Of a DNA stretch of 44,825 bases, positions 26,135-34,531 are shown piece by piece; within the stretch, counting starts at the first letter, position 1, and each line of letters opens with the position of its first letter. This stretch comes from Clostridia bacterium (lineage in GTDB: Bacteria > Bacillota > Clostridia > UBA1381 > UBA9506), in contig JAFQJE010000026.1 of NCBI GenBank assembly GCA_017415145.1, positions 1-44,825 on the forward strand, read 5' to 3'. The notes beneath the pieces were generated by a model. The model had not been told where the DNA came from. It saw only the letters and a program-made list of their open reading frames with translations, and ran no database searches. Made by a program: the position numbers and the translations under genes.

Positions 26135-26692
26135 TTATACTCTTTCCATGTATTCGCCTGTTCTTGTATCAACACGGATTTTCTCGCCCTGGTCTATAAA
26201 GAGAGGAACGTTAATCTGAGCACCTGTTTCTAAAATTGCGGGCTTTGTAGCACCTGTTGATGTATCACCTTTAAAACCGGGCTCTGTTTCTGTAACTGTA
26301 AGTTCAACAAATGTGGGTGGTTCGATACCGAACACACTGCCCTTATATGAAAGAACTGTTACATTCATATTTTCTGTAACGAACTTTAATGCATCACCTA
26401 ACTGGTCTGCACCTAAAGGCATCATATCAAATGTTTCGTTGTCCATAAAGTAATAAAGGTCACCATCACTGTAAGAATATGCCATATTCTTTCTTTCGAT
26501 GTGAGCTTTAGGCATTTTTTCTGTGGGACGGAATGTTTTTTCAACAACACCGCCTGTGATTACGTTCTTTAACTTTGTACGAACGAACGCAGCACCTTTG
26601 CCGGGCTTTACATGCTGGAACTCCACAATCTGATATACGTTACCTTCAAATTCAAATGTAACGCCATTTCTAAATTCTCCTGCTGAAATCAT
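26135..26692 (-). CDS. efp: Translation elongation factor P
   Basis: EF-P relieves ribosome stalling at proline runs. The 185 residues have the N-terminal KOW-like domain with the tip loop [15 protein letters not shown], whose Lys (about 32) is the modification position in other bacteria, and two OB domains (about 65-185). GGAGG precedes ATG. No EpmA or YmfI modifying gene is seen nearby. It is the first gene of the efp, CD1247-like and SLOG unit. Confidence 0.97.
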   Translation of the reverse strand: MISAGEFRNGVTFEFEGNVYQIVEFQHVKPGKGAAFVRTKLKNVITGGVVEKTFRPTEKMPKAHIERKNMAYSYSDGDLYYFMDNETFDMMPLGADQLGDALKFVTENMNVTVLSYKGSVFGIEPPTFVELTVTETEPGFKGDTSTGATKPAILETGAQINVPLFIDQGEKIRVDTRTGEYMERV

Positions 26693-26736
26693 ATATAAAC
26701 CTCCAAAAATAAATATTCATAAGTATCGACACTATT

Positions 26737-26765
26737 ATTTTAAATGATAACGGCAGAAATTGCAA
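26737..26765 (-). promoter_or_regulatory. Sigma-A-type promoter for efp
   Basis: On the minus strand TTGCAA (26765-26760) and TAAAAT (26742-26737) are 17 bases apart, about 40 bases upstream of the efp start. Confidence 0.6.
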
Positions 26766-26821
26766 GTGATTTTTAAAGTTTTTTCCATTTTTTTCGTTTT
26801 TTATACCCTTTAACATTTTTC

Positions 26822-26850
26822 TTGACTAAATCTTTAATATTTAATATAAT
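26822..26850 (+). promoter_or_regulatory. Sigma-A-type promoter for the lone PRTase gene
   Basis: TTGACT (26822-26827) and TATAAT (26845-26850) are 17 bases apart, about 34 bases upstream of the ATG. Confidence 0.7.
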
Positions 26851-26890
26851 TATTTTGCGATTATTTTAAATAAAGAAAGGGTTTGTTTTT

Positions 26891-27451
26891 ATGAAAACAG
26901 CTTATGAAATGAATATTGCAGGTTGCAAGCGAGCACTTCCCTTGTGTCCTGTTAACAAAAACCTATACATAGGAGCATTTGTTATGTTCGGCGATGTGGA
27001 AATCACAGTTGCCGCAGCAAAAGCGCTACTCGAAAAAGCTCCTGAATTTGATGTGTTAATTTCTGCTGAAGCCAAGGGTATTCCGCTCGTTTATGAAATG
27101 GCACGTCAGGCAAAATCAGAAAAGTACGTTGTAGCAAGAAAAGCCTCAAAGCTTTATATGAGAAACGTCGTGTCCGTTAAGGTAAACTCAATCACTACAG
27201 ACCACGAGCAGATGCTTTGTCTTGATTTTGAAGATGCAGCATATATGAGAGGAAAGCGTGTTTTAATCGTTGATGACGTTATTTCAACCGGAGAGTCTCT
27301 AAGAGCATTAGAACAGCTAGTCAACGAAGTTGGTGGTATTATATGTGGTAAAATGGCAGTGCTTGCTGAAGGTGAAGCTGCGGACCGTGATGATATTATT
27401 TATTTAGAAAAATTACCTCTCTTTGATAAAGACGGAAACATAATAGGCTAA
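26891..27451 (+). CDS. Phosphoribosyltransferase, adenine-PRTase-like
   Basis: This 186-residue type I PRTase has the PRPP-binding motif VLIVDDVISTGESL (about 118-131) and the core motif FDVLISAEAKGIPLVYEMAR (about 54-73). VVARKASKLYMRN (about 80-92) resembles the APRT-type loop. It could be an adenine phosphoribosyltransferase or a ligand-binding PRTase regulator. The sequence alone does not decide. There is no extra HTH domain. AAAGAAAGGG precedes ATG. It has its own promoter and terminator. Confidence 0.8.
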   Translation: MKTAYEMNIAGCKRALPLCPVNKNLYIGAFVMFGDVEITVAAAKALLEKAPEFDVLISAEAKGIPLVYEMARQAKSEKYVVARKASKLYMRNVVSVKVNSITTDHEQMLCLDFEDAAYMRGKRVLIVDDVISTGESLRALEQLVNEVGGIICGKMAVLAEGEAADRDDIIYLEKLPLFDKDGNIIG

Positions 27452-27453
27452 CT

Positions 27454-27481
27454 AAAAAGCGGCTCATATGAGCCGCTTTTT
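27454..27481. terminator. Bidirectional terminator between the PRTase gene and the M42 cluster
   Basis: AAAAAGCGGCTCAT pairs perfectly with ATGAGCCGCTTTTT. The stop codon of the last M42 gene falls at its edge. Confidence 0.95.
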
Positions 27482-28472
27482 ATTGTCCGAAGCCTTCTTC
27501 TATTAATTTAATGCCTAAACTTATTACTGCCTCAATGTCGTTTTTATCCGCCATTTCTGAAGGTGAATGGATATATCGTGTAGGAATGGATATTGCCCCT
27601 GTAGCGACACCTGAGCCTGATAAATGAATCGCGCCTGCATCAGTCCCGCCGAATTCCAAAACTTCTGTCTGGTAAGGTATATCATACTTTTTACAAGTGT
27701 CTATCATAAGTTGCTTGATATAGGGATGGCACAGAATTGAATTATCCTTTATTTTAATAGCAGCCCCTGAACCTAATTTAACCGCCATTTTGCGCTTTCC
27801 TAATGTATCGCCTGTTGCGGTTACATCTAAAGCTACAGCAAATTCAGGATTAATTGATACAGCTGCAGCTTTTGCTCCACGAAGTCCCAATTCTTCGGAA
27901 GCTGCAAAAACAAAGTATAAATCGTTTTTCTGTGATTTTATTTCTTTGATTATTCTTATCATACAATAACAAGCGACACGGTCATCTAATGCTTTTGATA
28001 CTATTCTATCGCCCATTTCACAAAAATCTCCGCAAAAAGCCGCTGCATCTCCTATTAAAACTCTTGACTCTGCATCTTCTTTATCTTTTGCACCTATATC
28101 AATGTAAAGGTCGGAAAGCTTTAAGTTTTTCATAATATCATCACGGCTTGCATCTACCGTCACTACACCTTCAGTACCGTTTAAAAACTTAACCCTTTGG
28201 TAGAGCGCATTATACGGCGAAACCCCACCTAAATTAGCAAAGCGAATATAGCCATTGTCCTCGATATAAGTTGCAAGTATGCCAATCTCGTCTGTGTGTG
28301 CATCAAAAAGAACTCGAGCACCCGGACCTTTTTTATGTGCGATTAAATTCCCTAAGTTGTCACGGTATAATTCGTCAACATAATCTTTTATTTCGTTTTC
28401 TATAAAGTCACAAACAGCACTCTCATTACCTGATGGTGCTGCAATTTGTGTAAGTTTTTTTAGTAACTCCAT
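27480..28472 (-). CDS. M42-family metallo-aminopeptidase, third tandem copy
   Basis: M42 enzymes are cytosolic dodecameric dinuclear metallo-aminopeptidases that trim peptides. This 330-residue member keeps the ligand motifs DAHTDEIG (about 58), KALDDRVACY (about 176), catalytic EE in AASEELGLRGA (about 208), ALDVTATGD (about 230) and IPTRYIHSPSE (about 305). The start codon shares one base with the stop of the upstream copy (TAATG), with AGGAGGT ahead. It is the last of three paralogues in the murD cluster and ends at the terminator shared with the PRTase gene. Confidence 0.93.
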   Translation of the reverse strand: MELLKKLTQIAAPSGNESAVCDFIENEIKDYVDELYRDNLGNLIAHKKGPGARVLFDAHTDEIGILATYIEDNGYIRFANLGGVSPYNALYQRVKFLNGTEGVVTVDASRDDIMKNLKLSDLYIDIGAKDKEDAESRVLIGDAAAFCGDFCEMGDRIVSKALDDRVACYCMIRIIKEIKSQKNDLYFVFAASEELGLRGAKAAAVSINPEFAVALDVTATGDTLGKRKMAVKLGSGAAIKIKDNSILCHPYIKQLMIDTCKKYDIPYQTEVLEFGGTDAGAIHLSGSGVATGAISIPTRYIHSPSEMADKNDIEAVISLGIKLIEEGFGQ

Positions 28473-29485
28473 CAGAGTTTTACCTCCTGTAAATATTTTA
28501 TTGAAAGTTCACGCATAGCACTAAAATCACTCTTTTTGATAACTGACGAGGGTGAATGAATATATTTTGTGGGAACAGACATCACGATAGTTTTTATGCC
28601 GCCACAGGACAAGTGAATTGCCCCTGCGTCGTTTCCTCCTGAAACAGTTTTTTTGAACTGATAAGGAATATTATATTTTTTCGCAACTTCTGTAATATCT
28701 TTTAGTATTTCTTTGCTATAATACGTACGCATATCAGCAAATGACAGAGCAACACCCCCGCCTGATACTGTAGAATAATCCTTTTCATCCACACCAAAGG
28801 TATCGTTGCATGCTGTTGTTTCAAGCACAAGTACAAAATCAGGGCAGATTCTTCTTGCTGCAACTTGTGCTCCACGCAACCCTGTTTCTTCCTGTGCTGT
28901 AAACACTAAATACAAGTCGTAATCAAAGTGCATATCAGCTAAATCTATCAGTACATCGCATCCTACTCTATCATCTAAAGCCTTTGCCTTTATAAAGTCG
29001 TCACCAAATTCTACATATTCACTGTCAAAAGTTGCATAATCACCTAATGACACTTTCTTCTCAGCTTCTTTTTTATCACTAGCACCAATGTCAATGTATA
29101 ATTCCTCTAATTCGATACCTTTTCCACGTTCTGACTTTTTCTGAAGGTGTATGGCCTTAGCACCGATAACACCATGGATTGCCTTATCGCCTACCAAAAC
29201 CTTTTTAGATACCAGTACTGAGGTATCAATACCACCTAAGGTATCAAACTTTAAAAAGCCGTCTTCTGTTATTTTTGTGATAAAGAGCGCCACCTCGTCC
29301 ATATGGGCACAAACCATTACCTTTTTAGGATTTTCTTTTCCGCAACGATTGACTGCAATCAGATTGCCAATATTATCACGGTAAATTTCATCGCATTTGT
29401 CTTTTATTTTTTCAAATATAAATTCACGGACCGGAGCTTCATACCCCGGAACTCCCCGTAAATCCGTCAGTTCTTTAAGGTACAT
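28472..29485 (-). CDS. M42-family metallo-aminopeptidase, second tandem copy
   Basis: The 337 residues have the expected ligands CAHMDEVALF, KALDDRVGCD, TAQEETGLRGAQ and VPTKYIHSPSS. At the position where the third copy has ALDVTATGD it reads LVLETTACND, placing Glu at the usual Asp ligand. As I recall, Glu occurs there in part of the family, so activity is still expected. The start overlaps the first copy by 19 bases, and AGGAG lies inside that gene. Substrate preference is not predictable. Confidence 0.92.
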   Translation of the reverse strand: MYLKELTDLRGVPGYEAPVREFIFEKIKDKCDEIYRDNIGNLIAVNRCGKENPKKVMVCAHMDEVALFITKITEDGFLKFDTLGGIDTSVLVSKKVLVGDKAIHGVIGAKAIHLQKKSERGKGIELEELYIDIGASDKKEAEKKVSLGDYATFDSEYVEFGDDFIKAKALDDRVGCDVLIDLADMHFDYDLYLVFTAQEETGLRGAQVAARRICPDFVLVLETTACNDTFGVDEKDYSTVSGGGVALSFADMRTYYSKEILKDITEVAKKYNIPYQFKKTVSGGNDAGAIHLSCGGIKTIVMSVPTKYIHSPSSVIKKSDFSAMRELSIKYLQEVKL

Positions 29486-30516
29486 AAGGTAAACTCCTCC
29501 GTATCTAAATTCATTAATGTATGGGCAATGAGTTTTGCCGTTGCCTCTACATCTTTCATCGACAATGTTTCAACCGTGGTATGCATATAACGTAGTGGTA
29601 TTGACAACAAAAGTGTAGCAACGCCTAAACGTGTTGTTTGCACAACCCACGCATCTGTTCCTGTGTGACCACTTTCTGCTTCAATTGAATATTTTATTTT
29701 CTTTTCATCTGCTATTTTTTTAGCAATTTCGAACATTCTTCTGTCAATGTTAGGTCCACAGGTTATTACAGTACCCGTTCCTAATTTGAACGTAGTTGCA
29801 CTTCCGCTGTCAGGTGTTGTACCATGGCAAACATCAATAACTATCGCACAAGCAGGATCGACATTGTAACTCCCTGTAACCGCACCACGCAATCCCACTT
29901 CTTCCTGAACAGCACATAAAACTGCAAGATTAAAGGGGAGTTTTTTGCCCTTTAATTCGTCCAGTGCCATAACAAGTGCTATAACACCTGCCCTATCATC
30001 TAAGTATTTACCCGACAGTTTTTTATTTAAAAGCTTTACCGCTTCTGTTTTAAAGTAAATCATATCTCCAGGTGTCACAATTTCTGCCACCTCATGATTA
30101 CTCATACCTACATCTACTGCCAAGTTTTCAATTTTAACGCCTGCATTCTGCTCGTCCGCTGCTATCAAATGAGGGGCACGGGCAGCAATTACTCCGTAAA
30201 GTTCACGCTTGCCACAAACTACAACTTCTGCAGCAGGTAAAATTCTCGGGTCTACTCCACCGATAGTAACAAATGTAATAAACCCTCGCTCGTCTATATC
30301 CTTTACCATCAGACCTATACCGTCAGTATGTGCTTCAATCATTACAGTAGGAGCATTCTTAACCTCTGAATAAATGTAGCCAATTACATTCCCTGAAACA
30401 TCTTTATTTACTTTGTCGCAGTATTTTGAAAGAAGTTTTTCAATTACAGGGGTCACAGTATATTCAAATCCCGATATTCCGCCTGCATTTGACAATTCCA
30501 TCAGTTTTTTTATCAT
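29467..30516 (-). CDS. M42-family metallo-aminopeptidase, first tandem copy
   Basis: The 349 residues keep EAHTDGIGLM, YLDDRAGVIAL, AVQEEVGLRGAV, IVIDVCHGT and IPLRYMHTTVE, so both metal sites and the catalytic Glu are present. This copy is the most divergent of the three in loops and C-terminus. Its start overlaps the end of murD by four bases, so peptidoglycan precursor synthesis and peptide trimming genes are translated together. No signal peptide is visible, so it is cytosolic. Confidence 0.92.
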   Translation of the reverse strand: MIKKLMELSNAGGISGFEYTVTPVIEKLLSKYCDKVNKDVSGNVIGYIYSEVKNAPTVMIEAHTDGIGLMVKDIDERGFITFVTIGGVDPRILPAAEVVVCGKRELYGVIAARAPHLIAADEQNAGVKIENLAVDVGMSNHEVAEIVTPGDMIYFKTEAVKLLNKKLSGKYLDDRAGVIALVMALDELKGKKLPFNLAVLCAVQEEVGLRGAVTGSYNVDPACAIVIDVCHGTTPDSGSATTFKLGTGTVITCGPNIDRRMFEIAKKIADEKKIKYSIEAESGHTGTDAWVVQTTRLGVATLLLSIPLRYMHTTVETLSMKDVEATAKLIAHTLMNLDTEEFTLCTLKN

Positions 30517-31865
30517 AACTTATTTACCAGTTCTTTAAAAAGGTTTCCTCTTTCTTCAAAATTATTAAACATATCAAAGCTTGTGCTCGCAGATGACAGT
30601 AAAACAACATCACCTGATGTGGCACTTTCTTTTGCCTTAGTTACCGCCTCTTCATAAGTATTTACAAAAAATGTAGGCACAGTTTTTCCTGTCTTTTTTA
30701 CAGCCTCATCAATTACCTTTGATGTTGCACCAATAAGTATTAATGTCTTTACGTGCTCTGCAATAGGTGCACCTATCTCATCATAAGGGATTCCCTTATC
30801 CTTACCGCCTGCAATCAATACAACAGGTTCAGAAAATACATTAAGAGTATTAATTGTACGGTTTGGCGATGAATCAATAGAACTATTGTAATACCTTACA
30901 CCATCTATTGTTCTTACCAACTCAATTCTATGAGGCACACCACCAAATTCACGTGCCACCTTGTTTATTATGTCTTTATCCACAAGGTCATATACAGCGG
31001 CAATAGCCGTCATATAATTTTCTATGTTGTGTTTTCCAGGGATTTTGATATTTTTAATATCTAAAATTTCCTCATCACCATAAAAAATTTTATCTTTATT
31101 TAAGTGTACAAGAGCGTCCGTTTTAGAAGAAAAACTTCTAACCTTACCACAAGCATTTTCACCAATCTTTTTCGTCTCCTGGTTACCTGCGTTTACTACC
31201 AGAATATCTTCCTCATTTTGATATTGCATAATATTTTTCTTTGCATCAATGTATTCCTGATAATCAATATGCCAATCAAGATGATTGGGAGTAATATTTG
31301 TAATTACAGCTATGTGGGGGCTTTTTTTCATTGTGTGAAGTTGGAAGCTTGAAAGTTCTAAAATCGCATAGTCGCCCACATTCATTTCTTCAGCCTTAGT
31401 CATCAAAGGCGTACCGATATTACCACCTAAATGAGCAGTATAGCCTGCTTCCTTCAGCATCGTGTATATAAGTGTAGTTGTTGTTGTTTTTCCGTCACTG
31501 CCTGTAACTGCAATTGTGTTTGCAGGGCAAATCTCAAAAAACACTTCCATTTCTGATGTAATGACACTCCCCTGTTTTTCTGCTTTTAATATAGCGGGGT
31601 TATCATATCTCATACCTGGGGTTTTAAAAATAACATCTCCTGATAAATTATCAAGGTAATTTTCTCCTAAAATTAACTTAACCCCTAAAGCTTTTAGCTC
31701 ATGGGCAATATCGCCAAGCTGTTCTTCTGTTTTTCTGTCATATGCCGAAACATCAGCACCTGCAGCAACCAGATATTTAATCAAAGGTCTGTTACTGATA
31801 CCGATACCGATAACGCCCACGTTTTTTCCTTTTATATTTTCTTTAAATTGAGCCACTTTACACAT
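30513..31865 (-). CDS. murD: UDP-N-acetylmuramoyl-L-alanine--D-glutamate ligase
   Basis: MurD adds D-Glu to UDP-MurNAc-L-Ala in the cytosol. The 450 residues have the N-terminal Rossmann domain with GVIGIGISNRPLIKYL, the ATP loop VTGSDGKTTTTTLI (about 113-126), the Mur ligase middle domain with ITNITPNHLDWH, and a C-terminal domain with IAGGKDKGIPYDEI. The loop reads SDGK rather than the usual TNGK, a mild variant. GGAGAGAG precedes ATG. It lies outside the division-wall cluster, heading the M42 genes. Only 77 bases separate it from rhaB, mostly a terminator, so a promoter (possible TAGAAT at 31878-31873) must be very close. Confidence 0.94.
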   Translation of the reverse strand: MCKVAQFKENIKGKNVGVIGIGISNRPLIKYLVAAGADVSAYDRKTEEQLGDIAHELKALGVKLILGENYLDNLSGDVIFKTPGMRYDNPAILKAEKQGSVITSEMEVFFEICPANTIAVTGSDGKTTTTTLIYTMLKEAGYTAHLGGNIGTPLMTKAEEMNVGDYAILELSSFQLHTMKKSPHIAVITNITPNHLDWHIDYQEYIDAKKNIMQYQNEEDILVVNAGNQETKKIGENACGKVRSFSSKTDALVHLNKDKIFYGDEEILDIKNIKIPGKHNIENYMTAIAAVYDLVDKDIINKVAREFGGVPHRIELVRTIDGVRYYNSSIDSSPNRTINTLNVFSEPVVLIAGGKDKGIPYDEIGAPIAEHVKTLILIGATSKVIDEAVKKTGKTVPTFFVNTYEEAVTKAKESATSGDVVLLSSASTSFDMFNNFEERGNLFKELVNKL

Positions 31866-31889
31866 TGCGCTCTCTCCATTCTACATAAA

Positions 31890-31927
31890 ACAATACAGTC
31901 TGTATTAGTTTATACAGACCGTATTGT
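31890..31927 (-). terminator. Terminator after rhaB
   Basis: Stem of 16 pairs with one mismatch: ACAATAC and GTCTGTAT pair with ATACAGAC and GTATTGT around a 6-base loop. On the minus strand it is followed by TTTTATG and ends the rhaB transcript. Confidence 0.75.
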
Positions 31928-31942
31928 TAAAATTTATAAAAA

Positions 31943-33427
31943 TCACATTTTTGCGTATTTTTTGAATTCTTCGTATGCAGCACTCCAAGCGTCTGCATCT
32001 TCGGGCTCGTATGTCTTGATTGGGAATGAATTCTTAATAATACGACGAGCATCCATTAAATCTTTAACCTTACCTAAAGCCATTAACTGTACCGCAGCAT
32101 TACCTGTACTCGTTGCCTCAACAGGACCTGCCAAAACCTTTTTACCTGTTGCAGAAGCAGTAAAGCGACAAACCATTGTATCCTTGATACCGCCGCCTAC
32201 CATATGAACAGTACACAGGGGTTCTCCGATAACATCTTCCATAGCTTCTGTTACCATACGGAATTTAAGTGCTAAGCTCTGTGCTGTACAACGGATAATT
32301 TCTCCCTCGTTTTGAGGTACATACTGACCTGTACGTTCACAGAAATCACGAATCTTTTTAGGCATATTACCAGGTGTTGCAAAATCAATATAATCAGGGT
32401 CAATAAAGCATTTAAAAGGTTCAGCTGCCCATGCTGCCTGCTCTAAATCGTTAAATGAAAATTCCTTACCTTCTCTTGCCCACTGACGACGACTCTCCTG
32501 AATAATCCAAAGACCCATAATGTTTTTCAAGAAACGGATTTTACCACATACGCCGCCCTCGTTTGTAAAGTTGTAGCCATATGTTATATCGTTTACGTTG
32601 GGTGAATCAAGTTCTGAACCCATCAACGCCCATGTTCCTGTTGAAATGTATGCATATTTATAATCTTCTGTTACGGGTACACTTGCAACAGCTGATGCTG
32701 TATCGTGTGAACCAACTGCAATAACAGGAATTTTAGGACAACCCAATTCTTCGCAGATACTGTCGGATAACATACCTACAATTTCACCAGGCATAATGAT
32801 ATCACAGAAAATGTCTGAAGGAATACCCGCTTTTTCCATCAATTCCTTATCCCATGTTTTTGAATTAACTTCCAATAACTGAGATGTTGATGCAATAGAA
32901 TATTCATTCTTCATTACACCTGTTAATAAATAATTGAAAATATCAGGAATGAATAACATCTTATCTGCAATAGAAAGCAACGGATCATTTTCTTTCTTCA
33001 TTGCCATAAACTGAAATATTGTGTTATAAAAATTAAACTGAATACCTGTTCTGTCAAAAATGTATTTTTTGCCGATTACCTCGTCAGCATATTCAATCAT
33101 GCCATCTGTTCTTGTATCACGATAATGATAGGGGTTTCCTAACATTTTGCCGTTCTTATCAAAAAGACCGAAATCAACACCCCATGTATCAATACCGATA
33201 GCTTTGATATCTTTGTGCCCTGCTAAAACTGTCTTGTTAATACCCTGCTTTATTTCAAAGAAAAGTCTTAACACGTCCCAATGAAAGCTGTCACCTGTCA
33301 TAACGGGATCATTTGAAAATCTGTGCATTTCTTCAATTTCAAGTTTCTCACCATCAAATGTAAAAAGCATAGCTCTGCCGCTTGATGCACCAAAGTCAAA
33401 AGCTAAAACTTTTGTAATTTCGCTCAT
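31943..33427 (-). CDS. rhaB: Rhamnulokinase
   Basis: RhaB phosphorylates L-rhamnulose to rhamnulose 1-phosphate in the cytosol. From ATG at 33427 (AAGGAG 8 bases upstream) it is 494 residues, an FGGY-family kinase. The N-terminal ATP fold contains FDFGASSGRAML, the substrate segment reads DTWGVDFGLFDKNGKMLG with YHYRDTRTDGM as in E. coli RhaB, and the C-terminal ATP domain contains HMVGGGIKDTMVCRFTA. No rhamnose isomerase, aldolase or transporter gene adjoins it, so the pathway is dispersed. It may supply rhamnulose phosphate whose aldolase product leads to 1,2-propanediol, a typical microcompartment substrate. Confidence 0.93.
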   Translation of the reverse strand: MSEITKVLAFDFGASSGRAMLFTFDGEKLEIEEMHRFSNDPVMTGDSFHWDVLRLFFEIKQGINKTVLAGHKDIKAIGIDTWGVDFGLFDKNGKMLGNPYHYRDTRTDGMIEYADEVIGKKYIFDRTGIQFNFYNTIFQFMAMKKENDPLLSIADKMLFIPDIFNYLLTGVMKNEYSIASTSQLLEVNSKTWDKELMEKAGIPSDIFCDIIMPGEIVGMLSDSICEELGCPKIPVIAVGSHDTASAVASVPVTEDYKYAYISTGTWALMGSELDSPNVNDITYGYNFTNEGGVCGKIRFLKNIMGLWIIQESRRQWAREGKEFSFNDLEQAAWAAEPFKCFIDPDYIDFATPGNMPKKIRDFCERTGQYVPQNEGEIIRCTAQSLALKFRMVTEAMEDVIGEPLCTVHMVGGGIKDTMVCRFTASATGKKVLAGPVEATSTGNAAVQLMALGKVKDLMDARRIIKNSFPIKTYEPEDADAWSAAYEEFKKYAKM

Positions 33428-33467
33428 AACCAACACTCCTTAAAATAACTTTTTTGTTTTCTATATA

Positions 33468-33496
33468 ATTCTAACATAATCAAGATAATTATTCAA
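33468..33496 (-). promoter_or_regulatory. Sigma-A-type promoter for rhaB
   Basis: On the minus strand TTGAAT (33496-33491) and TAGAAT (33473-33468) are 17 bases apart, about 40 bases before the ATG. Confidence 0.55.
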
Positions 33497-33565
33497 GTTT
33501 TTTTACTTAATTGCATTGATTATATTTTAATTGCTACAAAATTGTTAAGAAAGTTTTAAAAACTA

Positions 33566-33594
33566 TTGACAAAACATCGAATATTGTGTATAAT
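33566..33594 (+). promoter_or_regulatory. Consensus sigma-A promoter for the NlpC/P60 gene
   Basis: Perfect TTGACA (33566-33571) and TATAAT (33589-33594) with 17-base spacing, the best promoter match in the window. This suggests strong expression. Confidence 0.9.
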
Positions 33595-33611
33595 AGTCAA
33601 CGTGGAATAAA

Positions 33612-33643
33612 GGCGGAAGTTATGTGCATCATGCATTTTCGCC
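33612..33643 (+). promoter_or_regulatory. Leader hairpin of the NlpC/P60 gene
   Basis: GGCGGAA pairs with TTTCGCC, with an inner TGCA/TGCA pair, between the promoter and the CGGAGG ribosome site. It may stabilise the transcript. No regulatory evidence is visible. Confidence 0.35.
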
Positions 33644-33661
33644 AAAATTCGGAGGTTAATA

Positions 33662-34375
33662 ATGAATAAGATTACTAAGGTAATCTGTGCTGCAAGTTTA
33701 GCTTTTGCTTTACTTTTGGGTTCAACAGCATCTACTTTTTCTGTTACATATCCTTGCACAGGTTATTCTACAGGGGCTAATGTAAATCTTCGCAACGGCC
33801 CTTCTACTGATTACTACTCATACGGAACCATTCATTATGGCGATGCTTTGAAGGTTATTGGTGAAGAAAATGGTTGGTACAAGGTTGTTTATCCCTTATG
33901 TGACGATGGTTTCGCATTCATTTCAGGTGACTACGTTAGTATGACAGCTCCTGCACCAAGAAACACAGTAAACATTTCTTACGGTGCAACTTATAACACA
34001 TCAGCAGGTCAACGCGTTGTGCAGATTGCAGAGCAATTTTTAGGACTTCCCTACGTTTACGGCGGCTCTACTCCTGCCGGTTTTGACTGCTCAGGCTTTA
34101 CATCTTACGTTTTTAAACAGTTAGGTTACAGCCTGTATCGTTCATCATATCAGCAGATAAATAATGGTGTTCCCGTAAGCAAAAGCGAACTCCAGCCCGG
34201 AGATTTGCTTCTCTTTAAAAAAAGCGGTGCATCAAGAATACACCACGTAGGTATCTACGTTGGCGACGGTATGATGATTCATTCACCTCAGACAGGTGAT
34301 GTTATCAAGTACGCAAGTATAGTTTCAGGATATTACAATAACTGTTATTACGCAGCACGTAGAATAGTTCAATAA
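33662..34375 (+). CDS. Secreted SH3b-NlpC/P60 cell-wall peptidase
   Basis: The 237 residues start with a signal peptide (MNKITKVICAASLAFALLLG, cleavage probably near Ala-24). A bacterial SH3 domain (about 32-95) contains GANVNLRNGPSTDYYSYGT, and an NlpC/P60 domain (about 115-237) follows. Catalytic Cys lies in GFDCSGFTSYVFKQLG (about 142) and His in IHHVGIYVGDG (about 197), so it should hydrolyse gamma-D-Glu-diamino acid bonds in wall peptides. CGGAGG precedes ATG. It is single with its own strong promoter and terminator. Confidence 0.94.
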   Translation: MNKITKVICAASLAFALLLGSTASTFSVTYPCTGYSTGANVNLRNGPSTDYYSYGTIHYGDALKVIGEENGWYKVVYPLCDDGFAFISGDYVSMTAPAPRNTVNISYGATYNTSAGQRVVQIAEQFLGLPYVYGGSTPAGFDCSGFTSYVFKQLGYSLYRSSYQQINNGVPVSKSELQPGDLLLFKKSGASRIHHVGIYVGDGMMIHSPQTGDVIKYASIVSGYYNNCYYAARRIVQ

Positions 34376-34377
34376 AT

Positions 34378-34412
34378 AAAAGCCACGCAGAAGCGTGGCT
34401 TTTATTTTTTTT
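34378..34412 (+). terminator. Terminator after the NlpC/P60 gene
   Basis: AAAAGCCACGC pairs with GCGTGGCTTTT across a 4-base loop, followed by ATTTTTTTT. Confidence 0.95.
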
Positions 34413-34456
34413 GTATTTTTTTCGAAAAAAGTCTTTATTTTTCCTATAAAATGGTG

Positions 34457-34508
34457 TATAATGTTAAAGTTAGCAGATTTATGCTTGTAATACAGGGGTT
34501 TTTGCCCC
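34457..34508 (+). promoter_or_regulatory. Promoter -10 box and small leader hairpin for nusB
   Basis: TATAAT at 34457-34462 has only a weak -35 (TTTATT) 17 bases upstream. A GGGG/CCCC hairpin (34493-34507) follows in the leader, before AAGGAG and the nusB ATG. Confidence 0.4.
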
Positions 34509-34531
34509 GTTTGCGTAAAAAGGAGAACTGT

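Noticed and set aside
31701-32207. Plus-strand open frame spanning the murD-rhaB junction
   Set aside because: It is antisense to two recognised genes and a terminator, with no homology I can see.
34451-34531. Upstream extension of nusB (MVYNVKV...)
   Set aside because: It overlaps the -10 box and leader hairpin. AAGGAG and family length point to ATG at 34532.
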